A DNA stretch of 64,000 nucleotides, taken from assembly GCA_965112735.1 (NCBI GenBank), contig OZ218951.1:2790001-2854000 (forward strand), read 5' to 3'. This DNA comes from Phaeosaccion multiseriatum (Eukaryota > Ochrophyta, other classes). Position numbers and translations under genes: made by a program. The notes beneath the pieces are model-generated. The model was not told where the DNA came from. It saw only the letters and a program-made list of their open reading frames with translations, and ran no database searches. Below are positions 43,260 to 54,659 of the stretch, piece after piece (the stretch's first letter is position 1; the number at the start of each line of letters is the position of its first letter).

Positions 43260-46118
43260 ATGCGCCCCCTTGTGTCCCTCGTGCCCTTCTTGGTTGTATA
43301 CGCCGGTGCACAAAACTTGCCAGTGCCGCCGCTCCATTGTGAGTACCTACAGAGAGAGAGAGAGAGGGAGAGAGAAGAGAAGAAAGAGAAATCCCCATGT
43401 TGAAGATAGATGTTCTCCCCTTAACCTGTTTCCACGTGCAAACCAGAGATCCTCAAGGACTGATACAATCACATCTTATCGACCAGCTGCAGTGTTCAAC
43501 TCCAACCTGTGGAAGTCCCTGCACTGACAAGTTTGAAACGAAGTACAAAAGCCTTTTTACAAATTCCGCTCTTACCCTCTCCAGCCCCCTCCTCGCTTCC
43601 CCCTCTCCCCTGTCACAGACGAATATGGTGCCATGGAGCCTCTTGCGGTGAGATTAAGCTCTGGGGCCTCTTCTTTTCTTATTTTTGTCCTCTCTCTCTC
43701 CTCTTAACTTGCGCCCTCTTCTACCCTCCTCCTTCACCCCCCTTTCTCCCCCCCCCCCCCCAGGACGAAGCAAGTCTCCGTATCCACCACCTCGGGCATC
43801 ATGCGGCCGCCACTAGAGCAGTCAACGAGGCCCTGGAAAAGATGAGGTGGGACGAAAACAATAAGGTAGGGTACAAAGGGATAATTCCGCTGCTCTTGTT
43901 GGTTGCTAATCCCCACATCCTCGTCTCTGCGACTCTGGCTGCCGATGGCACATTGACGAAAATAATTACTTACCTACGTCCCTCTCTCCTCTCTCGCTTG
44001 TACCCCCGACCCTGCGTTCCACCCTTCCCGCTGCTCTGCACCACTTCTCTCCCCTCCCCTCGCCCCAAGCACCTCGCCAAGATGGGGTTGGATGAGCTCC
44101 TGCACAACCTCGACCAAGTCCCAGAGGGTAGGTAGTATATAGTATATAGAAGAAGAGCTCTTTCTCTCTCTCTCTCTCTCTCTCTACGACTGTAGACCAC
44201 CTTCAGTCATCGCCAATGCCTTCTCCCCTGTCTGAGATTCATTCATGTCGTATCCACCTGCGACTTTTTGTGCATCTCCAGGCATCCCTCGCATGCTCTC
44301 TTCCCTGTCTGAGTCTTATCCGCCTTCTACCCTTCTCCCACCGATGTGTGTGGATCAGTAGTAGGAACGACTGTTGTTTGGCTGTTGATGCCCCTTACAG
44401 AAGACGTGCTTGCAGCTGCTGGACGTCCCCTCTCACAGTCCCTGCCACCCCTCACTCCCTCCCCTCCCATGCCTGCCTCCTTCGCGGCGCACCATCATTG
44501 CCTGCCTTCGCTGTCTTTCAGAGTACCAATCAACGGTGCGCAACAACGGCGGAGGTTACGTGAATCATGCACTGTTCTGGGAGTCTATCAGCCCCTGGGG
44601 CGGCCACCCACCAAGCCCGGAGGGTGAAACTATTCAGGTGAGGGGAAGTGGAGTGGAGAGAGAGAGGGGGGATAGGAGATGGAGAGGTGTGGACAGATAG
44701 GCAAGGGGGGTGGGAAGGTGGGGAGGGAGAGGAAGAGGAAAAGGAGGGGAGAGGCGGAGAGCGGAGGAGAGGCGGGAAGGAGGAGAGAGAAAAGGAGAGA
44801 AGGGGGGGAGAGGGAGAGGGAGACGGAGGGCGAAGAGGGGAGGAAAAGAAGGTCCTTGGTGCTGTACCGCACTGTGCCCAATTATTGCAATCCTCATGTT
44901 TTGCTAACCCCCGTCCGATGCCCGTAACTGTATTGGGAATTGGCACCCTCAGGAGAGGAAGCTTTCTCATGCCATCGACGCCGTCTTCGGAGACTTTGCT
45001 ACGCTCCAGCGCCTCTTTGGGGCAGCGGCGGTGGGCGTGTTCGGCTCGGGCTGGGCCTTCCTCTACTACGACACCACGGAGCGGAAACTGGCCATCACCT
45101 CCACAAGCGGGAATGACACTCCCGCCATGGACAAGGACAAGAAGGCCATCTTGTGTCTCGACATGTGGGAGGTGAGTGGGTGGATGGCAGTCGATGGCAG
45201 TGGGTGGATGCGTACGTGAGTGCGTGGGTGGGTGGGGGGGTGGGGCCATGGATGGATGTGTGTGGGTGGGTGAGTAGGCCGTGGGTGGGTATGTGGGTGG
45301 GTGGGTCACGTCATGCTTTCCTGCCTTCCTTCCTCACTCTTCTTCCCCCTCCCCACCCCGCCCAAACCTACCCCTGCCTCTGCCCCTATTGCCCCTTGCT
45401 CTCCCACGAACAGCATGCTTGGGTCCCCAACCACACCGACAAGCACGAGTACATCGACGCCTTCTGGAAGGTGCGCAACACACACTCTTATATAGCTCTA
45501 TATATTATATATATTTATATATATAAATATGTCATCTTTTGTTTGAACTTTGTCGCCCCCCTCCCTCGCCGGCTCCACGCAGACGCAGCTAGACACAGCA
45601 AGTCGTCGCTCCTCCTCCCTCCTCTTTCGTTCGCTCACCCCATCCTTTCCTCTGAGCGACTACTCACGCCGTTCTCTGCTCGCCTTTGCTTATTGCGATT
45701 CCTTGGGATCGTCGCTTGGGGTCTTGGGGGGTCGGTGTTGGGCATCTCATCTTTCTCTCAACCTTTCCCTTCTTACGATAGGTTGCCGATTGGCCGAGCG
45801 CTGCGAGAAGGTTCGCTTTCGCTTCCGGTTTGACGCCGGCGCCTGTGCCCAACGATGAGCGTCGCGAGAAGGTGTGTGTGTGTGTATGTGTGTGTGTGTG
45901 TGTGTGTATGACTGGGAAGGGTGGGGAGAATGGCCAAGGAGAAAGAAAGACGAAGAGAGGAGGGGCGAGGGGATGCATGAAGGAAGGACAGCTCCAATTA
46001 ATTACTGTTGCCTGTGTGGACGGACTCCTCATCCGGCGGTGTCTGTCTTTGTGCTTCACAGATGGCGGTGGGCCTCATGGAAACTCACGAGGGAGAGTAC
46101 GCGATGCTCAGGCAGTAG
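43260..46118 (+). CDS. Secreted Fe/Mn superoxide dismutase-like protein
   Basis: Nine exons: 43260-43338, 43619-43647, 43764-43865, 44070-44127, 44522-44637, 44953-45171, 45414-45470, 45782-45871 and 46062-46118 (807 bases, 268 residues, in phase). 'MRPLVSLVPFLVVYAGA' is a signal peptide. The mature part starts 'QNLPVPPLHYEYGAMEPLAD', the usual SOD N-terminus. Metal ligands can be placed: His44 in 'RIHHLGHH', His in 'NNGGGYVNHALFW', and Asp and His in 'LCLDMWEHAW'. 'GSGWAFL' is also typical. The spacing 'NNGGGYVNH' is of the Mn type. The conserved Tyr after the first ligand (Tyr34 of the E. coli Fe enzyme) is Ala52, and 'YY..Y.N.RPDY' is replaced by 'WVPNHTDKHEY'. Disproportionation of superoxide outside the cytosol is likely but not certain. 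Confidence 0.85.
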
Positions 46119-46787
46119 AGTGGAGCTTCCTCTCTCCTCTGAGTGACTCTCTGTACCTTGCTCTACATAGGAGGGAGGGAGAAGGAGGGTCATCCTCTAC
46201 ATAGGAAGGAGGAGTGAAAGGGGGTAGGAGGGTGGAGTAGCTCCCAACGAGCGGTCGAGGTTCGTCGGACTCCGATGCCTCTTCGGGGAAGGGGGAGGAG
46301 AGGCGGAGCAAGCGGGCGGTACGACGGCAAACGGTGGATGGTAGCCAGACAAGCCAGCGCTCTTTCACCGCGAGTGTGGTGTGGTGTTGCGGTGGGCTGA
46401 CTGGATGGATCGTGAAGGCCATGGATGGATGGAGCAAGAAGGTAATGGATGGAGCGAGACGGCACTGGATGGATGGAGCGAGAAGGCCTCCAGCACGATG
46501 TGCTGTTGGAGATGGACCACCAGCTCCGCCACTCTCATAGGGCGAAGGCTGATTGGGCTCGTGCGCGGATTGGTCCATAGTGCAGCAGTTGGAGATACAG
46601 CAACGTTTCGCAAGGGAAGAAAAGGATTGAAGGGGGCGGAGGGAGAGGGCGAAGTCGGCCAAGTCGGCGTCTTTCTCCGTCCCCATGACCAATTGTAATT
46701 AGGTATTATTTTTATCACATTTGCTTTGATTCGTATAGAAGCAAAATTTTATCCTTTCTCTCCGCTCTATCTGTATGTAATATGTAC
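46119..46787. other. Intergenic region between convergent genes
   Basis: No gene. It holds about three copies of a 'GGATGGAGCGAGAAGGC'-like unit at 46415-46490, one copy of the dispersed motif (GCAGTTGGAGATACAGCAAC) at 46585, and AT-richer sequence at 46690-46780 that may belong to 3' untranslated regions. Confidence 0.5.
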
Positions 46788-47605
46788 TCAGCCAAAATTG
46801 TATGCAACAGCAGAGCCGCTGCTGGTTGCTGTTGCCTCTCGTCTGGTCTGCTGATCCAATGCCACGTTCCCGCCCTCTACGTCTGTGGGGCTCCACAAAC
46901 TACCGATATACACTTCTGTATCACCAACTGCTGCTACTGCTGCTGCTGCTGCTCCTCCTCCTCCTCCTCCTCCTCCTCCTCCTCCGCCACCACCTCCTCC
47001 TCCTCCACCTCCTCCTCCTTCTTCCTTTTCTTCTTCCCCCCCAACCCCTCTTGGTCCCGCGCCTCCTCCACTACCTCCATCCCCCCCGTCTCTCGCTGTA
47101 CCTGTGCATCTACGACTAGCGACAGCGGACCTCAAGCTCTGTTGCCACCCGCGAATGCTCCTACGGCCCCCCACGGCCTTGTCGGTGCTATGCCGATGCC
47201 GGGAAAGAAGCCCCCACGACCGAGCCGAAGACGAGAGGGAGTCTCTCGACGACGAGGAGGAGGAGGACGACGACAGCAGACAAGTGATGCAGAGGTGGTT
47301 GACGCAGAGGACACACGTCATGACATAGGCGTAGTCTACCATGAGCAGATGCGATACCGTAGCATCATCATCATCCGCATGCTCGTCTCCTCGCTCCTCC
47401 GGGCAGCTCAACAGTAACTCCTCTTCCAGATGACCGCGTAACGTGTTGGCAATGTCGGCCTTGACGGCCGAGTAGAAGAAGGAGATGGCACCCAATACAC
47501 ACAGCCACAGCGCCAAAATGAAGCTGCAAACGCGCACCCACCGGAAGGTGCGAGACAGCATGGGCTCCCTGTGTGGAGAGGACAGGGGAAGAGCACCAAC
47601 AGCAC

Positions 47606-47643
<38 letters not shown>

Positions 47644-48966
47644 CCAGTAGTAGTGGGTGTAAGTGGGGAGAAGAGGAGGAGCAGAGGGAGAAGAAGGTGG
47701 ATGCGGGGGAGGAGGAGGGGGAGGAGGAGGAGACCAGAGGGGAAGGAGAAGGGACGTGAAGAGCCCGAGACATCTCCGTAGCATCTCTTCCCGCCAGGAG
47801 TGGGGTGCTTTGACTCGCCGCACGGCAAGGGACAGAGGGGCTTTAATATACCTCTCCCTCCCTCAGTCCATGAGGCTTTTCAAACCTCTCCCTCCCTCAG
47901 TCCATCCCTCCTAGCACACACACTCACACACGCACTCCCAAGCTCCCAAGCTTCTCCACTACTCCCAAAGACACAATCACAGCGTCTCTATACTCTATAA
48001 CCCTATTCCGCTATACCCCATACCATACCATTTAAACCTCACCTGAGCACTCCCCCGCACCTCCCCAGCGAGGCCGGTACAAAGATGGCCGCGAGCAGGA
48101 AGAAGTTGAAGGCGCTGAGGACAATTCCCACGAGGTACCCCTTGGCCAACAGCAGTCCGAGCTGTCCCATGGTAGAGGACAAGTCGCTCAGGGGCACGCG
48201 CATCCGTCGCCCGGCACTAACCTCCACGAACTGCCATCCGACCCAGCAGCCAACATCTCTGGGACTGTCCGAAAGCCCTGTGGTGAGGGAGGGAGGGAGG
48301 GAGGGAGAGAGGGAGAGAGGGAAGGAAGGAAGGAAGGAAGGAAGGAAGGAAGGAAGGAAGGAAGGAAGGAAGGAAGGAAGGAAGGAAGGAAGGAGGGAGG
48401 GAGGGAGAGGGACGGAGGGAGGGAGTGAGCGGGTGGGTGAGGGAGGGAGTGAGTGGTGTGGAAGGTGGGGGAATGCACTTGTATCACATCCGACGCAACG
48501 CTACATTTGTCAAGCGTCGTGAAGGCATCCCAACATGTCGGTGCCATAGCCGTGTACGCCTTCAGTTCACCAGCAACACAGAAATGTACACCCTCAGTTC
48601 GCCAGCAACGCAAGGAGGTACGGCACCTGAGCAGAGGATCTTGGTGGCGAAGAAGCCTGCCGCCCTCGAGTGGTAGGCCACGATATGCATCGGAATGACG
48701 GTCAGTAAGAGGACAAAGCTCCACAAGAGCGCGGGATGGCTGCAGACCCCACCACCACAGCGTGGACGTAGACTGCTGCTGCCATCGCCACCAACCACCG
48801 TGATGACGCTACTGCTGCTGTTGCTGCGGCTGATGCTGCTACTGATGCTCCTGCTGATGCTGCTGGTGCCATGCTCCCTGCCACGCCACTCCCATCCGCC
48901 TGCGCTACCGCTCCTCGTCCCCCCTTCCGTTACGGAAGCCAGCCCCCATGGCTCACGCCCTTCCAT
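46788..48966 (-). CDS. Four-helix membrane protein of unknown function
   Basis: Three exons: 48966-48627, 48277-48043 and 47568-46788 (1356 bases, 451 residues, in phase). Four hydrophobic segments can be seen: 'ALLWSFVLLLTVIPMHIVAY', 'YLVGIVLSAFNFFLLAAIFV', 'VCSFILALWLCVLGAISFFY' and 'YVMTCVLCVNHLCITCLL'. A Ser-rich, then Gly/Ala-rich cytosolic or lumenal tail follows, with a poly-Gly/Glu run and the dispersed motif read as 'AVGDTEV'. I do not recognise the family. The 5' end is uncertain: an upstream exon beginning at 49470 ('MQAERRQQQ', donor GTACAG) would join in frame just before the chosen ATG. Not assignable to a pathway. Confidence 0.55.
48290..48420. repeat. (GGAA)n / (GGGA)n microsatellite in intron
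   Basis: An array of GGGA and GGAA units lies in the intron between exons 1 and 2 of the four-helix membrane protein, just before the exon 2 acceptor in gene sense (TTCC/TCCC pyrimidine tract). Confidence 0.9.
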
Positions 48967-50496
48967 CTGCACCAGTGTAACGCATGAGAACAAGGGATAC
49001 AGAGGGAGAGCCAGAGAGCCAGAGAGCGAGAGAAGGGAGGGAGAGGGGGAGGCGAGACAAAGCGAGAGAGAGAGCAAGAGAGAGAGCAAGAGAGGAGAAA
49101 TCAGAAATGGCAGGATATTGATTGATTCAGAGAAAGAGAGGAGAGACAGAGACAGACAGAGAGACAGAGATAGTGGTGGCGAGAGAGAAAGAGCAGGAGA
49201 ACGAGAGACACAGAGACAGGGAGAGATTGCGGGCGCGAGGGCGAGGGCGAGAGGAGAAAAGCAAAACAGCTATAGATCGTTAGACACAGAGACAGAGATG
49301 AGAGAGAGGGAGCAAGAGCAATACACAGAGAGACAGAGAGTTAGAGAGGGAAGAAGGACAGGAAGGTACGAGAGATGCAGAGCCAAAGAGACAGAGAGCG
49401 AGCAAAAGACAAAGAAAAATAAAAGGGAGACTTTTCGCTGTACCTGCTGTTGCCTTCTTTCGGCTTGCATCCTCCCGGGGGCCTTCCCTCAGTTCCCATG
49501 TCCAAGAGAGTAGTACATTATGAAGAGAGAGGGAGAGCCAACTATCGGCGCTGAAAGCTTTCCCTGTGCGAAAGGGCTTGCGGAATCGACTTCAGCGCGC
49601 AAACAACGTGTGATATTTTCATATGCCTCCAAATTGGTACTTTCACACACACACGGTCTGTGATGAGGTGTTCACAGTTACAAAACCGTTGTGCTCCTCC
49701 TCTGACTCTGGCGGCAGAGGAGCAGCCGCGTAACCTCCCCTCCCCCCCTCCTTCTCTCATGGAGCGAGAGGAAGTGGCAGGCCCGACAGAAGGAAGCGCA
49801 GGCAAGCCAGAACAGGTCCGTAGCACACAGGAGCCAGAACCGCCATACCGATGAGCGCCCCACGGTATGCAGCAAGCGTACCCCCCCGCTGCCCCGTGCG
49901 TGAGTGGAGGAGCAGCAGCCACCGCAGGAGTAGAGGACGAAGCGAACCGGAGAGAAACAGCGAGAGGCTGACGGGACGTTTTCGGCAGATGGGGCGGGAG
50001 GTATCGCTCGCAAGAGGCGAGCAGGGTCTTCCCCCCACCTCCCTCCTCAGCCAGGGTCCTTCCTCCTCCTCCTCCTCCTCCTCCTCCCTCTGCTCGGGCG
50101 CAGCACACAGCCCCGCTGGGTGGCAGCGGTCTGTGGTCATGTGGGTCAGGTCCTTCCTTCCCCCAAGGGCGCGGTAGCCATGACGTGCGAGAGCCTGAGC
50201 TTGGCCGTCTTCCGCTTTGTGCTCTTCTCGCTCTTCTCGCTCTTCTCGCTCTGACGTTGCGGGGAGAGACGGTGCGCGGGGGGGGGGGGGGGTTACAGGT
50301 GTGAAGGCGCGTCGGTCGACGACATGCGTCTCATTGGGACCGTCGGGAGCCCAAGCAAGGAGGGCAACATACCTGTGTTATGGGCTCTGCTACAGTGAGC
50401 AGCAGAGCTTGTAGTAGCAAAAGGGCCATAGCGAACGACGGCCTTGCTCTCCCATCGACTCTCTTTCATCCATCAGTCTCAATCCACTCTCCTTCA
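48967..50496. other. Region without a supported gene
   Basis: It contains a long GA/CAGA-rich purine stretch at 48990-49430 and, at 50140-49757 on the minus strand, an open frame of 127 codons with a hydrophobic C-terminal half ('GALIGMAVLAPVCYGPVLAC'). I do not recognise that frame, its first half includes a poly-Glu run, and overlapping frames are equally open, so I do not call it. A run of G lies at 50278-50292. Confidence 0.4.
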
Positions 50497-51002
50497 TCAC
50501 CCCGCGAGGAAAAGAAGTCTCACGCCAGCGATGAGCGGCGCCAGCAGAAAAGCATAATCGAACAAGCTCGACGGGGCTGCGCCGGAGGTGGTGGAGCGGG
50601 AACTATCACGACTGGTTTCCTCCGAGGCCGGCGGATCAAGAGGGGAGAGAGGGGCGGAAGTAGTATCCGCCCCTTCTGCCTCTGCCTCTGATGGTGGTGG
50701 TGTCGAAGGCGCCTCGGCTGAGCTCGCCGGGGTGGGGTGTGGTGTGGCTGCTGCTGACGCGGCCGGCGCCGGAGTAGGAGTGGCGACGGCAGCAGCAGTG
50801 GTGGTGGTCTCGTCCTCGTCCTCGTCCTCCTCCTTCCCCCCCCCCTCCCCCGTAGTGGCACCCCTCCCGTAGGCGCAGCTGTCGTGCTCGCCCGTGAGTC
50901 TGTTGACACAGGTGCTCTTGCAGTCTGGCGACAGGGCGAAGCCTAGGCGTTGGAACACTCGTTTCGTCACCGACCCTACACATCTAGAGACAACCGACGA
51001 CG

Positions 51003-51054
<52 letters not shown>

Positions 51055-52575
51055 GGGGGAGGGGAGGGGAAAGGGCACAGCGACAGAGGCAGCAGCAGAA
51101 GGAGGAGGAGGACTTTAGTCAGACCGCGTGCGTAAGAGGAGTCAAGATGCCAATCTAAACCACTCCCCACTCCTCCTCCTCCTCCTCCTCCTCCTCCTCC
51201 CTCTCTCCTGGGCGGAACGAAGCCTCGATAGATGCGCCTCCCTTTGTCTCACCCACCTCATGACTTCGCTGGGAGCGAGACTTGGCGTTAGCAGGCTGTC
51301 AAAATTCCCTGGTGGGAAGAAGTCCTCATCAAAATTGCTCATGGACGATCCGAACTCGAAGGGGTCCGGAGTGTAAATCGGGACGCAGCCTTGTTAGCCA
51401 GGGAGGGGAGGAGGTGAAGAAGGGACGGGAGAGGGGGGGGGGTGAGAGAGGCCAGTGGATGAGACCGGAGGGAGGGTCAGAACAGCAAAGTCACAATGGG
51501 AAGCAAGCCAGCGGTCCCACCGGCACCGGCGGCAGCAAAGAGTATATGTATAATGACATAAGCTGTGCGAGTGCCTGTGTGTACCTTGCTCTTCGTCGGC
51601 GATGCACACAGTCCCCGCGGTAAAGATGCTGCTGCTCCTCTGGTCCGCTCTCGAGGTGGGGAAGTTCTGGGGGTTGACGACGCGGGAGTCAGCGGCACTC
51701 GTCTCCTGCATGAGCATGTTGAAACCCGTGGCGCTGCTCCCGTGTCGCTGCACCTCAACCCAGTATGGCCCCTGCCTCTCATACAAGGCGCCGTCTTGGT
51801 CGTCGTTCTCGTTGGCCGCAATGCCGAAGATGAACTTGGAGCTGAAGCCCAGAGCATGACCGAGCTCACGGGTGACTACGCTCACAAAGTCGAAAGCGTC
51901 TTCCTCAATGGCTGCTGCATCCATGCCGTAGTAGAAATTTGTCGTTTGACTAAAGTCGAGTGTGGCGTCCCACTCGACCCCGAGACTTGCGAGGCCTGCT
52001 GTCACGTCGCCAATGATCCCGTACCGCAGCTGCGCGGAGCTGTATTGCGTGACGGTGACGTCGTCTGCTTCCAGCACAAACTGGAAATTGGTGGAAGTCT
52101 GTGCAGCCGGGGTCCTCCCGTTCTGCCTAGCCCCACCCATCTCGGCTGCAACGGGATCGATGCGTAGCTTGATGCTCCCGAAAGGCGCCGGCGCAAGGAC
52201 TTCTGCCCAGATGCACAAGGCCTCCTCCGTGGCGGCCACTGCCTGCTCCAGCTGCGGAGAAGGAGCAGGGCTGGGCGCAAAGGTGGCGTCAAACAGGCGG
52301 CTGTAATCGCAGTCCCGTTTTGCTGCGGGTAGCCTACGCGGGATGAGCCTTCTTCGATGCCGCAAACCTTCAATTCCTCGCTGCCACTCCTCCTCGTCTT
52401 CCACCCCCGCCCCCACGCTCTCCACACACGTGTGGGCAGGGGTAAGGCCCACAAACGCTGTGCTCAAAGCATCCGTCCCCTCGTCCTGTAATAACCGCTG
52501 ACCAGCCACGCGAAGCTCCCACCGGAGCACGCACACCATTATGAGAAGAAGTACATTTCCCCATTGCCGCTGCAT
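50497..52575 (-). CDS. GPI-anchored metallopeptidase-like protein with a lost zinc ligand
   Basis: Three exons: 52575-51585, 51389-51257 and 50983-50497 (1611 bases, 536 residues, in phase). A signal peptide ('GNVLLLIMVCVLRW' to about residue 25) is followed by a pro-like region and a catalytic-like domain. The zinc site reads 'VVTRELGHALGFSSKF' at 233-248: Arg236 stands where the first His of HExxH belongs, with Glu237 and His240 kept. Downstream, 'DPFEFGSSMSNFDEDFF' to 'LLTPSLAPSE' matches the C-terminal part of secreted metzincin-like proteases, where 'SHxDE' is usual; here it is 'SNFDE'. A Cys-containing segment follows, then a long Thr/Ser/Pro/Ala-rich stalk and a hydrophobic C-terminus ('LFDYAFLLAPLIAGVRLLFL') after small residues, a GPI-anchor signal. 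It is probably displayed on the cell surface, and proteolytic activity is doubtful. Confidence 0.8.
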
Positions 52576-52991
52576 CCTTCAGCACTGCCACTTCCCCAAA
52601 GAAGGCGGGTGCCTGTGCACTCTGTATGCTCTGTGCTAATGAAGTTCTGCGGGAGGAGAGAGAGAAAAAGAAAAGAAATTAAAGCAAAAAAATTGGTTGC
52701 TGCTGTTCCTTTGGGCCTTCGCTGTTGCTGGTACGGCTGCTAATCAGTAGGTGGGAGAAACCTCCCTGGCTCTCCCACAGCTACTGCTTCTCGTTAGCTC
52801 TCTGTGAAGAGCATAATAGGAAGGGACGATGAGTCGACATGGGAGTTAGAAAGTTTTGGGTGCCATCCGGCATCCGCTCCAACCGCCCATCGCCGTACCC
52901 CCCATTGTTGGAATCATTGTTGCCTGTAGGATCCCTGTAGAAAACCCTCCACGCATAGTAGTTTAATTGGCCTGCCATCACTCTTATCAAC
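52576..52991. promoter_or_regulatory. Divergent spacer between the metallopeptidase-like and SelM-like genes
   Basis: Non-coding by my reading, 416 bp between divergent ATGs. It has AT-richer patches at 52660-52695 and 52965-52990. Promoters for both genes are inferred from position. Confidence 0.4.
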
Positions 52992-54498
52992 ATGCTTATT
53001 AAAAATATGAGCAAGGTTCTCGTCGCTTTCTTCTTCCTCCTTTGTTCTGTCGTCGGCTCAGAGATCAACCACGGCGAGATCGAAACATGCAGCGGCTGAC
53101 AGCTCAACAAGTTAAAAGGTACGTACAATAGGACGCCTCTATACTGAATGGGCCACCCCCTTTACTTGGTTGCTCTCCCCTCCGTTCCTCCACCGCTTCC
53201 ACCCTGTCGTGACGGAATTGACGGAATAACATTTCTTGACCGCCCCCCACTGCCTGCCTATCTGCCATGGCGCCCTCCCTCCTTGTCGGCCCTTTTCTGC
53301 CGTGTGCCCTTACTCGTGCCGCAGAGGCTAAGCGCTTCATCAAAGGTGAGAGAGTTGGATACTGATGGAAGAGGCTTAGACCTTTCGTTCCAGCCCATCT
53401 TAAACTCGTGGTGCCCTTTCCTCATTTCATTTGTACGGCCTGCTTTGCTCTCAGGCAAGCATGGGGCTGCCGACTACGAAGCCCTCAAGGTCAGATTTGT
53501 ACGCGGAAAAGCGCCGACGTTGATCCTCTACAACGAAGAGGACAAGGAGGTAAGAATGGGTGGCGTTGTGTTTAGGCATGGATGCTGTAGTCCCCCCCCA
53601 GGACGTCACTCTAGAACTCTAGGCACGCCTCCTGGTCTGGATAAAGCTTGTCTTCCACGTAAGCCTTTCCTCCACCCTTCCCTTAGTAGCCTGTCCTCAC
53701 CCCTTGCTTCCAATGAGACGCCCCTCTTAGGGGCGCACCGGCGCCTTTACCACCCACCCCTTATCTAACCTCCCCCCGCCCCCCCTCAGGTCGAGAGGCA
53801 CCTGCTGAGCAAGCTGACCGCTGCCGAGATGCACGCTCTTGTGCAGTCCAAGGGGCTGCAGCGCAGGGACGGCTCGGAGGAGCTGGAGCAAGAGGAGTGG
53901 AGGAGGGAGGATGAGGCACGGGCGGACAAGGAGAAGCAGGTGAGGTGGATGGAGTGTACGTACAGGATGAGACGGAGGGCAGGTAGGCAGCATCCACAGT
54001 CTCTTGTTTCTGTGCTTTCCCGTCTTTGCATGGTTCGTTCAAGGCCCCTTGCTGTGCCAACAAAAAACTCATCAGAAAATGCCCATATGGATGTCATCTC
54101 CTTTGATGTGATAATGAATAGAGACAGGCGCGGCGGCTGGAGAAGGAGAAGGAGGCCCAAAGGAATGCTAAGGCTTCTGAAGGAAGAGAGGCCACGGGAG
54201 AGGCCGCACTCAAGACACACCAAGAGGTAAGACAGAGAGGCAGGCAGACAAGACAGTCTTTTTCTCTCTCTCTCTTTGGAGAAGCTTGCTGCGCACACCC
54301 ACTTCCCCCCTCCTTCAACGTTCTCATCATCTAGCGGTCCTTTCGCATTGAACGATGCCTCTTGCCGCCATGTACCGGTAGGGTATAGCGTGTCAACGTG
54401 TGTGTGTACTTATCCTCTCTCCCCACTTCTCTCTCCCCTCTTCTCACCCACGGAAGGCTGCCGCTGTGGGCGATGACTCTGCCAACACAGAGCTCTAG
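52992..54498 (+). CDS. Selenoprotein M-like ER thioredoxin-fold protein (in-frame TGA = Sec)
   Basis: Six exons: 52992-53118, 53325-53345, 53455-53549, 53790-53939, 54128-54226 and 54457-54498 (534 bases, 177 residues counting selenocysteine, in phase). A signal peptide ('VLVAFFFLLCSVVGS') precedes 'IETCSG-TGA-QLNKLK'. The TGA at 53097-53099 falls exactly where SelM has Sec in its CxxU redox motif ('ETCGGU QLNRLK'). Translation continues in frame across five introns with typical SelM/Sep15-family sequence: 'EAKRFIKGKHGAADYEALKV', 'RFVRGKAPTLILYNEEDKEV' and 'LTAAEMHALVQSKGL'. The C-terminus is a charged helix ending in 'NTEL', which could act as an ER-retrieval signal. The start is either 52992 or the in-frame ATG at 53007. 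A candidate SECIS follows at about 54664-54720. Known relatives act as oxidoreductases in the ER lumen and in calcium handling. Confidence 0.85.
53097..53099 (+). other. Recoded TGA (selenocysteine, residue 36)
   Basis: The codon lies in exon 1 of the SelM-like gene, three residues after Cys33 (C-S-G-U). If it were a stop the product would be a 35-residue peptide with only a signal sequence, while downstream exons keep the SelM-family pattern. Confidence 0.8.
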
Positions 54499-54659
54499 TA
54501 GGCCAACGAACTCCACAGCGTGTTGGTTCCTCAGCTAGTTCACAGATGCTCTAGTCTCTTACGGTCGCCTCTGGCGCCACATGAGGAGAGTCGAGGACGA
54601 CCGAGAGGTCCTCTTCGTGTGGTGGCGCCAGTGCCATGTGTAAGCGTGAGTGGCGGGCA

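Noticed and set aside
42987-43337. Minus-strand frame starting MERRHWQVLC upstream of the PLAC8 gene
   Set aside because: It is antisense to the signal-peptide exon of the SOD-like gene, changes frame relative to PLAC8 and has no usable donor site.
49757-50140. Hydrophobic minus-strand frame as a membrane-protein gene
   Set aside because: Overlapping frames are equally open, no domain is recognised and no exon-intron model closes around it.
52781-53128. Minus-strand frame of 115 codons before the SelM-like gene
   Set aside because: It overlaps exon 1 of the SelM-like gene antisense, shows no family resemblance and has no supporting splice pattern.
54571-54631. Perfect 10-bp stem (CTGGCGCCAC / GTGGCGCCAG) with an ATGA, as the SECIS of the SelM-like gene
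   Set aside because: It has ATGA next to the stem, but the opposite strand lacks the GA of the quartet. The candidate at 54664-54720 fits better. It remains a strong hairpin of unknown use.
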